Of a stretch of DNA of 64,000 nt, positions 10,237 to 18,719 are shown piece after piece. Within the stretch, counting starts at the first letter, position 1; every line of letters starts with the position of its first letter. The position numbers and the translations under genes were made by a program. The stretch lies in the NCBI GenBank assembly GCA_017303355.1, contig JAFLCU010000007.1, positions 62,001 through 126,000 on the forward strand. The letters run 5' to 3'. Source of the DNA: Caulobacterales bacterium. Lineage in GTDB: Bacteria; Pseudomonadota; Alphaproteobacteria; Caulobacterales; Aquidulcibacteraceae. Below the pieces are notes generated by a model that was not told where the DNA came from, ran no database searches, and saw only the letters and a list, made by a program, of their open reading frames with translations.

Positions 10237-10758
10237 TTAGGTTTCCACGACACGCTTGATGAACACATAGAAGGCGCCAGCGCCGCCATGTGTGCGATGC
10301 GCCGGCGCAAAGCCCGAGATGAGTTGGCGGATGTCGCGCTCGGCCAGCCATTCCGGCAGCCGGCGCTTCAGCACCCCTTCCCCGCTGCGGCCAATGCCCG
10401 TCACGACGATCACGGTGCGATCGCCGCGCGCTTGCGACGCGCGCAGAAAACGCAATAACGCGGCGCGGCCGCTCGCCTGGGTGTGCCCGTGCAAATCGAT
10501 TGTGCCGCCAATTTCAAGCTTGCCGCGCCGTACGCGCTTTTCGCCGCCACGGTTTGCAGGCGGCGCTTGCGACGCAAGTTTCGGCTTTAACTCAGACGCT
10601 GGCGGCCCGGCCTTGGCGACCGCGCGCTTGGGCGCGGGCGGATCGGGCTCGTCGTCTTCGACGAAAGGCGCGAGCGGCGCGCGCGTTCTCACGCCCGCGG
10701 CGACGCGGCGCCACAGCTTTTTCTCTTCGCCAGAAAGTTCGCGTTTAGATTTGCTCAC
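10237..10758 (-). CDS. Smr-domain protein (MutS2 C-terminal nuclease-like)
   Basis: The 173-residue protein has a charged, proline-rich N-terminal half (about residues 1-80) and a C-terminal Smr domain: GTIDLHGHTQASGRAALLRF, the core VTGIGRSGEGVLKRRLPEWL and the final THGGAGAFYVFIKR. Stand-alone Smr proteins bind or nick nucleic acids; the HGH and TGIGRSG motifs are those linked to this activity. The start overlaps the stop of the Tim44-like gene by 4 bp (ATGA), so the two are translationally coupled. In Caulobacter a similar gene lies in this part of the origin region. Confidence 0.92.
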   Translation of the reverse strand: MSKSKRELSGEEKKLWRRVAAGVRTRAPLAPFVEDDEPDPPAPKRAVAKAGPPASELKPKLASQAPPANRGGEKRVRRGKLEIGGTIDLHGHTQASGRAALLRFLRASQARGDRTVIVVTGIGRSGEGVLKRRLPEWLAERDIRQLISGFAPAHRTHGGAGAFYVFIKRVVET

Positions 10759-11381
10759 GCCGCCTTAACGCGCGCCAGGAGCCAGTTCGGATCCGGCGAA
10801 CGAATATCGCGCTCGAAACTCCAGCGCTCGCGCGCGTCGCGCACGCCATGCGCGCCTTCGGCAAGCTCGGCCTCGAACTTCACAGTTACGCGCGCGATGT
10901 CGCCTTCGAGTTCGGCATCGACGATCTCGGCGCTCTTCAAGCGCACGAGTTCGGGGCCCGGCTCGCCAGCGGGGCGGTTGTTAATCGCTGCGGCGTAGCT
11001 GTCGAAGACGCGCGGCGTCAGCAAACCGCGTAGCGAATCCTTATCGCCTTTGGCGAAGGCGTTGATGATCATCTCGTACGCCGCGCGCGAACCGCTTACA
11101 AAGTGATCCACCTCAAAATGCGGATCGGCGCGCAAGATCGCCATCAGCCCCTCGCCTGCCGACCCAATGCCGGCAGGCATGGTGCGCTGCGCGGGCGTCG
11201 CGGCTTCGCGCGGCATTTCACCTTGCGCTGGCTGCGGCTGAGGATCGGCCGGGCGCTCGGCGCCGGTGCGCTTGCCCAAGGTCGAATACAGGCGAAACAG
11301 CACGAATCCCGCGACGAACGCGAGAATGAGGATTTCGAGGGTGCTCTGGTCCAACTCCGTGCTCCAACTGGGGGCCGCCAT
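10755..11381 (-). CDS. Tim44-like domain protein (TimA type)
   Basis: Membrane-anchored protein with a Tim44-like domain. It begins MAAPSWSTELDQSTLEILILAFVAGFVLFRLYSTLG (only the ends are needed: one N-terminal helix at about residues 14-33 ending FRLYSTLGKRTG), followed by a Pro/Gln linker and the C-terminal Tim44 domain (FVSGSRAAYEMIINAFAKGD, LRGLLTPRVFDSY, ERWSFERDI). A start at 11381 puts the membrane anchor at the N-terminus as in homologues; upstream in-frame ATGs would add a ~70-residue unrelated leader. Family function is unclear, probably membrane-protein biogenesis. It is divergent from secB, as in Caulobacter. Confidence 0.88.
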   Translation of the reverse strand: MAAPSWSTELDQSTLEILILAFVAGFVLFRLYSTLGKRTGAERPADPQPQPAQGEMPREAATPAQRTMPAGIGSAGEGLMAILRADPHFEVDHFVSGSRAAYEMIINAFAKGDKDSLRGLLTPRVFDSYAAAINNRPAGEPGPELVRLKSAEIVDAELEGDIARVTVKFEAELAEGAHGVRDARERWSFERDIRSPDPNWLLARVKAA

Positions 11382-11499
11382 TCTGGGTGCCGAATTAAGA
11401 TAATGCCAACAACTGGCTTGTTCCAGCTTGGTTGCGTTGCCGTCTGCGCGGACGCATGTTAGCCGCCCTTTCCCACCATTTCGTAGCGAGAATTGGCGC

Positions 11500-12000
11500 A
11501 TGAACACGCATTCCGCAGCCGACAGCGCCCTGCCGCCTGCCGATTCACCGCATCTGCGGGTGCTTGCCCAATATGTGAAGGAACTTTCATTTCGCAATCT
11601 GATGGCTGCCGCAGCGTCGCAGGCCTACGACGTCCAGCCCACGATCGACATGGGCGTCGAGGTTAAGTCGCGGCCCATGGGGGAAAACCGGGAGGCGGTC
11701 GAGGTCGATCTCTGCATCAACGTCCAGGCTAAGCGCCAGGATTCCGTGATGTTTTCCGTCGATCTCGTCTATTCGGGGCTGTTTCAATTCATGAATGTGC
11801 GCTCCGACGACGTGGAGCCGCTGATCTGGATAGAGTGCCCGCGCCTGCTGTTTCCGTTCAGCCGCCAGATCCTGGCCGAGATCACGCGCGAAGGCGGCTA
11901 TCCGCCGCTGCTGATCAACCCGATCGATTTCACCCCGCTCTATTGGCAGGAATTGCGCGATCGTCAGGCGCGCGGCGAACCGGCGCACGCCGCGTTCTGA
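11500..12000 (+). CDS. secB: Protein-export chaperone SecB
   Basis: Tetrameric cytosolic chaperone that holds secretory preproteins unfolded and passes them to SecA. The 166 residues start MNTHSAADSALPPADS; the core YVKELSFRN, the beta-sheet region EVDLCINVQAKRQDSVMFSVDLVYSG and the SecA-contact end LLFPFSRQILAEITREGGYPPLLINPIDF are family-typical (quoted segments are separate parts). The ATG at 11500 fits the alignment; the in-frame GTG-like extension from 11428 does not. It is divergent from the Tim44-like gene, and its stop abuts the dnaQ stop on the other strand. Confidence 0.96.
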   Translation: MNTHSAADSALPPADSPHLRVLAQYVKELSFRNLMAAAASQAYDVQPTIDMGVEVKSRPMGENREAVEVDLCINVQAKRQDSVMFSVDLVYSGLFQFMNVRSDDVEPLIWIECPRLLFPFSRQILAEITREGGYPPLLINPIDFTPLYWQELRDRQARGEPAHAAF

Positions 12001-12744
12001 TTAGCTCCCAACCTTAAGCCAAAGCGCCTCGGGCCCAAGCGTGCCGATAAAGGTTGCGTGCGCCTCGGCCTCCTCGGCCGTGCCGCGCGGCGCAAGCGCG
12101 GTTGGCCGCGGCTGACGCCGCACGAATTCGACGGTCCGCGACTGCGCCGCGTCTTGCGCGGCCGCCTCCCCTGCGTCGAAGACCAGCCGCTGTTCGCGGC
12201 CGCCTTTGAGGTGGAGATAGACCTCCGCGAGGATGCGCGAGTCGACGATGGCGCCGTGGCCGCCTGGGCCTTTGCGCGCTGAAAGATCGAAGCCGTAGCG
12301 GTCCAATTGGAAACGACGCGCGAGCGCATCGAGCGAGCACGACGCGCCCGGAAAGCGCTTGCGCGCGATCGCCAGCGTATCGACGAAGCGCTCGCTACCC
12401 AATTCCACGATGTTGAGCCGGCGAAGCTCCGCGTTCAGGAAGCCTTGGTCGAACGAAGCGTTGTGCGCCACGAGCGGCGCGTCGCCGATGAATTCGAGAA
12501 GTGATTCTACGACCTCGGCAAAGCGGCGTTGCGTTTTGAGAAAATCGCCGCGCAGCCCGTGTACGCGTACGACCTCCTCGGGCACATCGCGATCTGGATT
12601 CAGATAGGCGTGAAACTCGCGGCCAGTGCGCTCGAGATTGATCACCTCGACACAGCCGATCTCGACGATGCGATCGCGCTGTTTCTCCTCGACGTGGTCG
12701 GGGAAGACGCCGGTTGTTTCCGTATCAAACAGAATTTCACGCAT
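12001..12744 (-). CDS. dnaQ: DNA polymerase III subunit epsilon
   Basis: 3'-5' proofreading exonuclease of the replicase. The DEDDh exonuclease motifs are complete: ILFDTETTG (ExoI) at residues 4-12, VAHNASFDQGFL (ExoII) at about 93-104 and GGHGAIVDSRILAEVY (ExoIII) at about 161-176. A ~70-residue C-terminal tail follows, where the polymerase-binding segment normally lies. The gene is the last of the ppsR-maf-aroE-coaE-dnaQ run, 9 bp after coaE. This order flanks Cori in Caulobacter. Confidence 0.96.
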   Translation of the reverse strand: MREILFDTETTGVFPDHVEEKQRDRIVEIGCVEVINLERTGREFHAYLNPDRDVPEEVVRVHGLRGDFLKTQRRFAEVVESLLEFIGDAPLVAHNASFDQGFLNAELRRLNIVELGSERFVDTLAIARKRFPGASCSLDALARRFQLDRYGFDLSARKGPGGHGAIVDSRILAEVYLHLKGGREQRLVFDAGEAAAQDAAQSRTVEFVRRQPRPTALAPRGTAEEAEAHATFIGTLGPEALWLKVGS

Positions 12745-12753
12745 GAATTTGGG

Positions 12754-13347
12754 CTAAATCTGTTCGCGCAGCGCGTCCAGTACGGCGCGGACTTGGGCGT
12801 GCGTCGCCTCAAAGGAGACGCCGGTGTCTATGACAAAATCCGCCCGCGCGCGCTTTTCGGCGTCCGGCATTTGCCGCGCGAGGATCGCTTCGAATTTTTC
12901 CGCTGTCATGCCGGGCCGCGCCAGAACGCGCGCGCGCTGCAATTCCGCTGGCGCGGACACGACCACAATCTTATCCACGAACTTGGCGCCAGCGCCTTCA
13001 AACAGAAGCGGAATGTCGAGAATGACGACCGGCACGCCCGCGTCGCGATTGGCCTGAAGGAATTCCGCCTGCGCCTGGCGCACCAGGGGGTGCACGATCT
13101 GTTCGAGCTGCTTGATCGCCGCCTCGTTGCCGACAACGCGCTTCGACAGCGCGTCGCGATCGATCGCGCCGTCTCGGGCGACACCCGGAAACGCCGCTTC
13201 AACCGGCGCCACGGCCGCGCCGCCTGGCGCGTAAAGCGCGTGCACTGCCGCATCTGAATCGAAACCCGGCGCACCCTCCTCCGCGAACATCTTGGTCACG
13301 GTCGATTTGCCCATGCCGATGGAGCCAGTGAGGCCGACGATGATCAT
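12754..13347 (-). CDS. coaE: Dephospho-CoA kinase
   Basis: Phosphorylates the 3'-hydroxyl of dephospho-CoA in the last step of coenzyme A synthesis. With the ATG at 13347 the protein is 197 residues and opens [20 protein letters not shown], a P-loop at the N-terminus as in all homologues; [17 protein letters not shown] and [10 protein letters not shown] are family segments. An in-frame upstream start at 13410 would put a leader before the P-loop and is rejected. The start overlaps the aroE stop by 4 bp (ATGA). Confidence 0.96.
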   Translation of the reverse strand: MIIVGLTGSIGMGKSTVTKMFAEEGAPGFDSDAAVHALYAPGGAAVAPVEAAFPGVARDGAIDRDALSKRVVGNEAAIKQLEQIVHPLVRQAQAEFLQANRDAGVPVVILDIPLLFEGAGAKFVDKIVVVSAPAELQRARVLARPGMTAEKFEAILARQMPDAEKRARADFVIDTGVSFEATHAQVRAVLDALREQI

Positions 13348-14168
13348 GCGCCAAGCGCCGCAAGCAATCGCGCCCGAGCTTTCTTCGCATCCGGTTTCAC
13401 GCCGAACCAAAGTTCGAACGCACGCGCGCCCTGATGGATGAGCATGCCGAGCCCATCCATGGTGACGAGCCCGCGCGCGCGGCCGGCGCGCAAGAACTCG
13501 GTTTCGAGCGGCCGATAGACGATGTCAGCTAGGATCGCTGAGCCGCGCACATTGGCGATCGGCCAATCCTGCGTGGCCTGGCCGCTCATGCCGAGCGTCG
13601 TCGCCTGCACGATCAGATCGGCGGCGCCAAAGCCGCGTTCGAGTTCGTCCCAGCGCAACACGCGACCGTTGGGCAAGGTCGCCGCCGCCGCTTCGGCGCG
13701 CGAGATCGTGCGATTGGCGAAGTGCACGGTGTCGACATGCGGCGCGAGCGCCTGGCCAATGCCCAGCCCAGCGCCGCCCGCGCCCAGCACCAGCACGCGT
13801 TTCACGCGCGCGCGCCAGTCCGGCGCGGTTTCGGCAAGCGCATCGATGAAGCCCGCGCCATCTGTATTGAAGGCGGAAAGCGCGCCGTCATTTTCCCAGC
13901 GCAGCACGTTGGCGACGGCTTGCTCGGTGCGATCGGCGGCGAGCGCGGCCGCTTCCTTATGCGGCACCGTTACGTTCAGGCCGGTGAAACCAAGCCCTTT
14001 CAGCGTGCGGATCGCCGCGACCGGATCGTCGCTTTTCAGCGGCAGCGCGACATACACAGCATCGAGCCCATGATCGGCGATCCAACCATTGTGCATCACC
14101 GGCGAAAGTGAATGACGCACCGGATCGCCGATGACAGCCAGCAGCTTGGTGGCGGCGGTTATGTTCAT
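13344..14168 (-). CDS. aroE: Shikimate dehydrogenase (NADP+)
   Basis: Reduces 3-dehydroshikimate to shikimate in aromatic amino-acid synthesis. The 274 residues have the substrate site [16 protein letters not shown] near residue 12-27, [10 protein letters not shown] at about 63-72 with the catalytic lysine, and the NADP-binding loop [24 protein letters not shown] is the cofactor-specificity loop. It overlaps maf upstream and coaE downstream by 4 bp each, so it sits in the middle of a tightly coupled operon. Confidence 0.96.
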   Translation of the reverse strand: MNITAATKLLAVIGDPVRHSLSPVMHNGWIADHGLDAVYVALPLKSDDPVAAIRTLKGLGFTGLNVTVPHKEAAALAADRTEQAVANVLRWENDGALSAFNTDGAGFIDALAETAPDWRARVKRVLVLGAGGAGLGIGQALAPHVDTVHFANRTISRAEAAAATLPNGRVLRWDELERGFGAADLIVQATTLGMSGQATQDWPIANVRGSAILADIVYRPLETEFLRAGRARGLVTMDGLGMLIHQGARAFELWFGVKPDAKKARARLLAALGA

Positions 14169-14755
14169 TTCGCCACCACGCCATGTTCACGCAAGAACGC
14201 CATGAGCGGCAGCAACGGCAAGCCAAGCACGGAGAAATAGTCGCCCTCGACGCGCTCGAACAATTGCGCGCCGAGGCCTTCGAGCTGATAGGCGCCAACG
14301 GATTTCAACGCCGCATCCCCTACCCGCGCGAGATACTCATCCGCGAATGTGTCCGAGAAATCGCGCATGCGCAGCTTGGGCGTATCGATGTGGCGCCAGA
14401 TGATGGCGCCTTCGCGGGCGACAACGGCGGCGGTCAGCAGCGCGTGCGTGCGGCCACGCAGGCGCATTAGATGCGAGCGCGCTTCGGCCATATCTTTCGG
14501 CTTGTCGAGCGTCTCGCCATCAACAGCGAGCATCTGATCGGCGCCTATGATGAAGCCTGGGCGTTTGCGTGAAACGGCCAGCGCTTTCAATTCGGCGAGA
14601 GCGTCGGCCTGATCGCGTGGTTTCACGCCTTCGGCGCGTAAACTGGCCTTTGCCGCCTCTTCGTCCACATGCGCGACCTCGACCTCGAACGAGAGGCCCG
14701 CGGCTTCGAGAATCTGGCGGCGCGCGGCGCTTCCGGAGGCAAGAACCAGACTCAT
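14165..14755 (-). CDS. maf: Maf-family nucleoside triphosphate pyrophosphatase
   Basis: Predicted house-cleaning pyrophosphatase that hydrolyses non-canonical nucleotides. With the ATG at 14755 the 196-residue protein begins MSLVLASGSAARRQILEAAGL, matching the conserved SxSxRR opening; VDEEAAKASL, IIGADQMLAVDG and KPKDMAEARSHLMRLRGRTH are the other motifs. An upstream ATG at 14839 would lie in ppsR and is unlikely. The start overlaps the ppsR stop by 4 bp. The exact substrate subclass (YhdE or YceF type) cannot be fixed by eye. Confidence 0.93.
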   Translation of the reverse strand: MSLVLASGSAARRQILEAAGLSFEVEVAHVDEEAAKASLRAEGVKPRDQADALAELKALAVSRKRPGFIIGADQMLAVDGETLDKPKDMAEARSHLMRLRGRTHALLTAAVVAREGAIIWRHIDTPKLRMRDFSDTFADEYLARVGDAALKSVGAYQLEGLGAQLFERVEGDYFSVLGLPLLPLMAFLREHGVVAK

Positions 14756-15579
14756 AGGCCGCGATGCTCCGCCAAGAGATTGAGCACAGCGGCCGCGGTC
14801 TCCTCGATCGAGCGACGCGAGACGTCGATCGTCGGCCACCCTTCCCGCTCGAACAATTTCTGCGCTTCCATCACCTCGCGGCGCACATCGCCTTCGTCGG
14901 TGTAAGAGCCGGAACGCGTCTCTTTCATTGCCGCCAAGCGATTGCGCCGAATGTGGATGAGACGATCAGCGGAGATCAGCAGGCCCACGACAAGCGGCCG
15001 ATCCGTCCGAAACAATTCCTCCGGCAGCGGCACGCCCGGCACCATGGGCACGTTCGCCGCTTTCACGCCGCGATGCGCGAGATAGACACTTGTCGGTGTT
15101 TTGGAGGTGCGGCTGACGCCGACGAGGATGACATCGGCGCTCATCAGCTCAACGGCTTGCTGGCCATCGTCGTGGTACATCGCGAAATCAAGCGCATCGA
15201 TACGCTTGAAATATTCCGCGTTGAGCTTGCGCGCCGCGCCTACCCGGTGGTTCAGCTCCAGCCCGAGGTAGCGGGAGGTGACATCAAGCACTGGGTCGAG
15301 CACCGCGACGCACGGCATCTCCATTTCCTTGCAGGCTTGCTCAAGGACGGCGCGGTGCTCCAAATTCGATAGTGTGAACATGACAACGCCGGGCGCGTCG
15401 GCGATTTCCTTGATCACCCGTTCCAGCTGCCGCACCGAGCGGACCAGGAAATAGGAGTGTTCCACCGGCATGATGTTGTCGAACTGCGCACAGGTGGCGC
15501 GCATGACCCCCGCCAAGGTCTCGCCCGTGGAATCCGAGACGAGATGGACATTGAAATAGATGGCGAGGTTTTCACGCAT
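14752..15579 (-). CDS. ppsR: PEP synthetase regulatory protein (kinase/pyrophosphorylase, DUF299)
   Basis: Bifunctional ADP-dependent kinase and Pi-dependent pyrophosphorylase family that controls PEP synthetase or pyruvate phosphate dikinase. The 275 residues contain HLVSDSTGETL near the start, the P-loop ILVGVSRTSKTPTSVYLA at about residues 150-167 and the C-terminal GSYTDEGDVRREVMEAQKLF segment. It is the first gene of the operon reading leftward from the origin; the DUF299 gene has the same place at Cori in Caulobacter. Neither PEP synthetase nor PPDK is in this window. Confidence 0.93.
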   Translation of the reverse strand: MRENLAIYFNVHLVSDSTGETLAGVMRATCAQFDNIMPVEHSYFLVRSVRQLERVIKEIADAPGVVMFTLSNLEHRAVLEQACKEMEMPCVAVLDPVLDVTSRYLGLELNHRVGAARKLNAEYFKRIDALDFAMYHDDGQQAVELMSADVILVGVSRTSKTPTSVYLAHRGVKAANVPMVPGVPLPEELFRTDRPLVVGLLISADRLIHIRRNRLAAMKETRSGSYTDEGDVRREVMEAQKLFEREGWPTIDVSRRSIEETAAAVLNLLAEHRGL

Positions 15580-15924
15580 GAGCGGTTCTCATATCAGGCG
15601 CCCGAGCCATGTGGACAAGTTGTGAGCGGCGCCCCTGAACAAAGGCTGGCAGGGAACGAAAAGGCCACCCTGCCCCGGATTCACTTCTCCTCATGCGCGA
15701 TTCCTCCCCGCGCTCTCCACAATGCGACATCGTGGGACAAAAGGAATCGACACCCCGCGCTTCACCATCCAAGTCATTCCGAGTTAACCACTTTCCGTAC
15801 GGCGCCAGGGCGGACAAGTTTGGGGATAGCGTGTGGAGAACGAAGTTCTCCCAGTTTGCGTATCGCCACAACAACGAGTCCTCATTAATCACGATTCAGA
15901 TTCTTTTAGGTTTGGAAGGAAGCA
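15580..15924. other. Candidate chromosomal replication origin (oriC) between ppsR and hemE
   Basis: A 345-bp non-coding gap between divergent ppsR and hemE, the position of Cori in Caulobacter. DnaA-box-like 9-mers one base off TTATCCACA lie at 15610-15618 (TTGTCCACA, minus) and 15832-15840 (TTCTCCACA, minus); weaker two-mismatch versions lie at 15713-15721 and about 15822-15830. Five GANTC sites lie at 15678, 15699, 15744, 15893 and 15899, and a TTAACCA CtrA-half-site-like word at 15784. The last ~40 bp before hemE (15881-15915) is distinctly AT-rich and could be the unwinding element or the hemE promoter. No perfect DnaA consensus box is present. Confidence 0.72.
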
Positions 15925-16962
15925 ATGGCCGATCGGGAAAGCCTTCCCTCTCTCTTGCGTGTTCTCGCGGGCGAGAGGCTTGAGAAGCCTCCGATCTGGA
16001 TCATGCGTCAGGCTGGGCGTTACCTGCCTGAGTACCGAGAGCTGCGCACGCGGGCGAAGAGCTTTCTGGATTTCTGCTATTCCCCTGCCCTGGCGACGGA
16101 AGCAGTGATGCAGCCTTTGCGGCGTTTCCCGCTTGATGCAGCCATTTTGTTCTCGGACATCCTGGTGATCCCGGATGCGCTTGGCCGGGCGGTCTCGTTC
16201 GTCGAGGGCGAGGGCCCGCGGCTGCGGCCGTTGGTTGAGGAAGAGGAATGGCGCTTTGACGAACCGGAGCGCGCGCTGCAGCGCCTCTCGGCGGTCTATG
16301 AAACCGTGGAACGCATCAAACGGGCGATTCCGAAGGATGTTGCGCTGATCGGTTTCTGCGGCGGGCCGTGGACGGTCGCGACCTACATGCTCCAGGGCAA
16401 GGGCGGCGATAAGGATCGTTCGCGCCGGGCTGTGTACGAACGCCCGGAGGATGTCGATAGGCTGCTGGATGTGCTTGTTGAGATGAGCGCGCAGCACTTG
16501 GCTAAACAGGTTCAGGCCGGCGCCGATTGTGTGCAGATTTTCGAGAGCTGGTCGGAAGGATTGCCGCCCGCCCTCTTCCAGCGTCTAATCATCACGCCAA
16601 CACGCAATTTGGTGAGACGGCTTCGCGATCTTGGCGTCACTGTGCCTGTTATTGGCTTCCCGCGCGGAGCGGGCGCTATGATCGAAGCTTATGCGAACGA
16701 GACAGGCGTGACCGCGCTTGGCGTCGATACACAAACGCCGGCAGATTTTGCATTCAAGGTCACGCCGGCCGGCATGGCGTTGCAAGGCAATCTTGATCCG
16801 CAAACACTCGTCGTCGGCGGTGAAGCGTTGGAACGCGCCGCGCGTGATGTGTTGCTTGCGTTCAAGAGCGCGCCGCACATCTTCAATTTAGGGCATGGCA
16901 TCACGCCTGATGCGTCGCCAGAAAACGTGGCGCACCTGGTTCGGCTGGTGAAAGGCGTATGA
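15925..16962 (+). CDS. hemE: Uroporphyrinogen decarboxylase
   Basis: Decarboxylates the four acetate groups of uroporphyrinogen III to coproporphyrinogen III in heme synthesis. The 345 residues carry the signature PPIWIMRQAGRYLPEYR at about residues 19-35 with the substrate-binding arginines, the active-site aspartate in AAILFSDILVIPDALG, and GFCGGPWTVATYMLQG and FPRGAG further on. The start follows a GGAAGGAAGC purine stretch. hemH starts within its stop codon (4-bp overlap), forming hemE-hemH-hemJ. Confidence 0.97.
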   Translation: MADRESLPSLLRVLAGERLEKPPIWIMRQAGRYLPEYRELRTRAKSFLDFCYSPALATEAVMQPLRRFPLDAAILFSDILVIPDALGRAVSFVEGEGPRLRPLVEEEEWRFDEPERALQRLSAVYETVERIKRAIPKDVALIGFCGGPWTVATYMLQGKGGDKDRSRRAVYERPEDVDRLLDVLVEMSAQHLAKQVQAGADCVQIFESWSEGLPPALFQRLIITPTRNLVRRLRDLGVTVPVIGFPRGAGAMIEAYANETGVTALGVDTQTPADFAFKVTPAGMALQGNLDPQTLVVGGEALERAARDVLLAFKSAPHIFNLGHGITPDASPENVAHLVRLVKGV

Positions 16963-18053
16963 GCGCTATTCCGCTTGAGAACGAACCAGCGCCGGACGAT
17001 GGCCCAGGCATTCGCTTGATGACGTCGCGCCGCGTGGCGATCATTTTGTTCAATCTCGGCGGGCCTGACGGCCAAGCCGCAGTGCGGCCGTTCCTGTTCA
17101 ATCTGTTCAACGACAAAGCCATTATCGGCTTGCCGCAGCCATTTCGTTTTTTCCTTGCGCAATTGATTTCGCGCACGCGCGAGAAATTGGCGAAGGCGAA
17201 TTATGCGCTGATGGGCGGCGGCTCGCCCATTCTTCCAGAGACGATCAAACAAGCCGGCGCGCTTGAAGCAGAGATCAGCAAGCGCGTGAGCAACGTGACG
17301 TTCAAATGCTTCCCGGCGATGCGTTATTGGAAGCCGTTCGTGAAGGATGCCGCCAGGGCGGCCGAAGCATGGGGGGCGACGGATGCGATCCTGTTGCCGC
17401 TCTATCCGCAATTCTCTTCCACGACGACGGCGTCGTCCCTGAAGGAATGGCGCCGCCACTCACGCCTGCCCTGCTCCACCATCTGCTGCTATCCGGCGGG
17501 CGCGGCGTTCGCCGAGACGCACGCCGACGCGATCATGAAAATCTGGCGCGACGCGGGATCGCCGGCGCAGCCAAGACTCCTCTTCTCGGCGCACGGCCTG
17601 CCTCAGCGCGTCATCGATGCGGGCGATCCGTATCAGTGGCAGGTCGAGCAAAGCGTCGCGGCCGTGCGTAAATTGCTGCCCGCCGATTGGGATATCCGCA
17701 TCTGCTATCAATCGCGCGTCGGCCCGCTGAAATGGATTGGCCCCTCGACCGAGGAGGAAGTCCACACCGCTGGCAGGGACGGCGTCGGAATCATCCTCTC
17801 CCCGATCGCGTTTGTATCCGAGCATGTGGAAACACTGGTCGAGCTGGACATTGAGTACGCGCAAGTCGCCAAGACCCTGAACCTGCCATTCTACCTCCGG
17901 GCCCCCGCGCCGGGAGCGGCTCCGCGTTTCATCGACGCGCTGACCGATTTGGCCGAGCGCGCGTTGGCAAGCCCGGGTAAGGTGCAATCGGAAAACGGCG
18001 GCCGCCTGTGCGCGGCGAGTTGGGGCATGTGCCCCCAGGGGGCCTCGCACTGA
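16959..18053 (+). CDS. hemH: Ferrochelatase
   Basis: Inserts Fe2+ into protoporphyrin IX. The 364 residues contain ILFNLGGPDG at about residues 29-38, LPLYPQFSSTTTASS, the metal-site histidine in LLFSAHGLPQRVIDAGDPY, SRVGPLKWIGPSTEEE and the second site FVSEHVETLVELDIEY. The ATGA overlap with hemE supports the start; an internal MTSRRVAIILF start 21 residues later would also give a normal N-terminus. Cys residues near the C-terminus (CAASWGMC) could belong to the [2Fe-2S] cluster found in Caulobacter-type ferrochelatases. Confidence 0.96.
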   Translation: MSAIPLENEPAPDDGPGIRLMTSRRVAIILFNLGGPDGQAAVRPFLFNLFNDKAIIGLPQPFRFFLAQLISRTREKLAKANYALMGGGSPILPETIKQAGALEAEISKRVSNVTFKCFPAMRYWKPFVKDAARAAEAWGATDAILLPLYPQFSSTTTASSLKEWRRHSRLPCSTICCYPAGAAFAETHADAIMKIWRDAGSPAQPRLLFSAHGLPQRVIDAGDPYQWQVEQSVAAVRKLLPADWDIRICYQSRVGPLKWIGPSTEEEVHTAGRDGVGIILSPIAFVSEHVETLVELDIEYAQVAKTLNLPFYLRAPAPGAAPRFIDALTDLAERALASPGKVQSENGGRLCAASWGMCPQGASH

Positions 18054-18526
18054 TGATGGATCACGTGATTGGCTACGACCTCGCCCGGGGCCTGCACATC
18101 ATCGCCGTGATCGCCTGGATCGCCGGCCTGCTCATGTTGCCGCGCTTCTACGCCTATATCAGCGCGTCCCAGCCAGGCGGCGAACTCGAAACGACCATGC
18201 TCAAGGCTGCCCGCAATTTGCGGATGATCATCCTGACGCCGAGCCTGATCCTGGCCTGGTCCTTCGGCCTGTTCCTGTTCATCACCTACATTTCGGGCGA
18301 TTGGACCCGCCCAGTCCCCGAGGTGATCGCCACGGTGCCACATTGGTTTTGGGGCAAGCTTATTTTGGTGCTGGGCTTGAGCGGCTATCACGGCTTCCTA
18401 TCTGCTGAGGGCCGGCGCATCGCCCAGGGCCAGCGGCGGCATACCGAGAAGTTCTGGCGGCTCATGAGCGAGGTCCCGTTCCTGGTGGCCATCGCCGCTG
18501 TGCTGCTGGCGACACTTGAGCCCTGA
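18053..18526 (+). CDS. hemJ: Protoporphyrinogen IX oxidase HemJ (UPF0093)
   Basis: Membrane protein that oxidises protoporphyrinogen IX to protoporphyrin IX in bacteria lacking HemG/HemY. The 157 residues form four hydrophobic segments. The first carries the conserved histidine (LARGLHIIAVIAWIAGLLML) and is followed by PRFYAY; other family features are NLRMIILTPSLILAW, WFWGKLILVLGLSGYHG and the C-terminal helix. The start at 18053 overlaps the hemH stop as TGATG. Its place directly before rho in the origin region matches Caulobacter, and with hemE and hemH it covers late heme synthesis. Confidence 0.92.
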   Translation: MMDHVIGYDLARGLHIIAVIAWIAGLLMLPRFYAYISASQPGGELETTMLKAARNLRMIILTPSLILAWSFGLFLFITYISGDWTRPVPEVIATVPHWFWGKLILVLGLSGYHGFLSAEGRRIAQGQRRHTEKFWRLMSEVPFLVAIAAVLLATLEP

Positions 18527-18719
18527 ACCTGCTGACGGCCGCTAACCTCGGCTTGACGCTTTAAGCGCTATATGGTGTCCATGCGGACGAAGCGTGCTTT
18601 CCCAAAGCGCGCGTGCGACGGCGGCGCCGCAATTCTCCTTTACCGCCGGAACCTCTTTTCCCATCGACGGCCCTGCCCGCGCGACCATACGCGCGAGGTC
18701 CGTCCCCCGAGACGAATGA

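Noticed and set aside
11382..11597. Long N-terminal extension of the Tim44-like protein
   Set aside because: The added 72 residues lack homology and overlap the divergent secB start; the membrane anchor should be N-terminal.
15784..15790. Full CtrA box (TTAA-N7-TTAA) in the origin gap
   Set aside because: Only the half-site TTAACCA is present; no second TTAA at the correct spacing.
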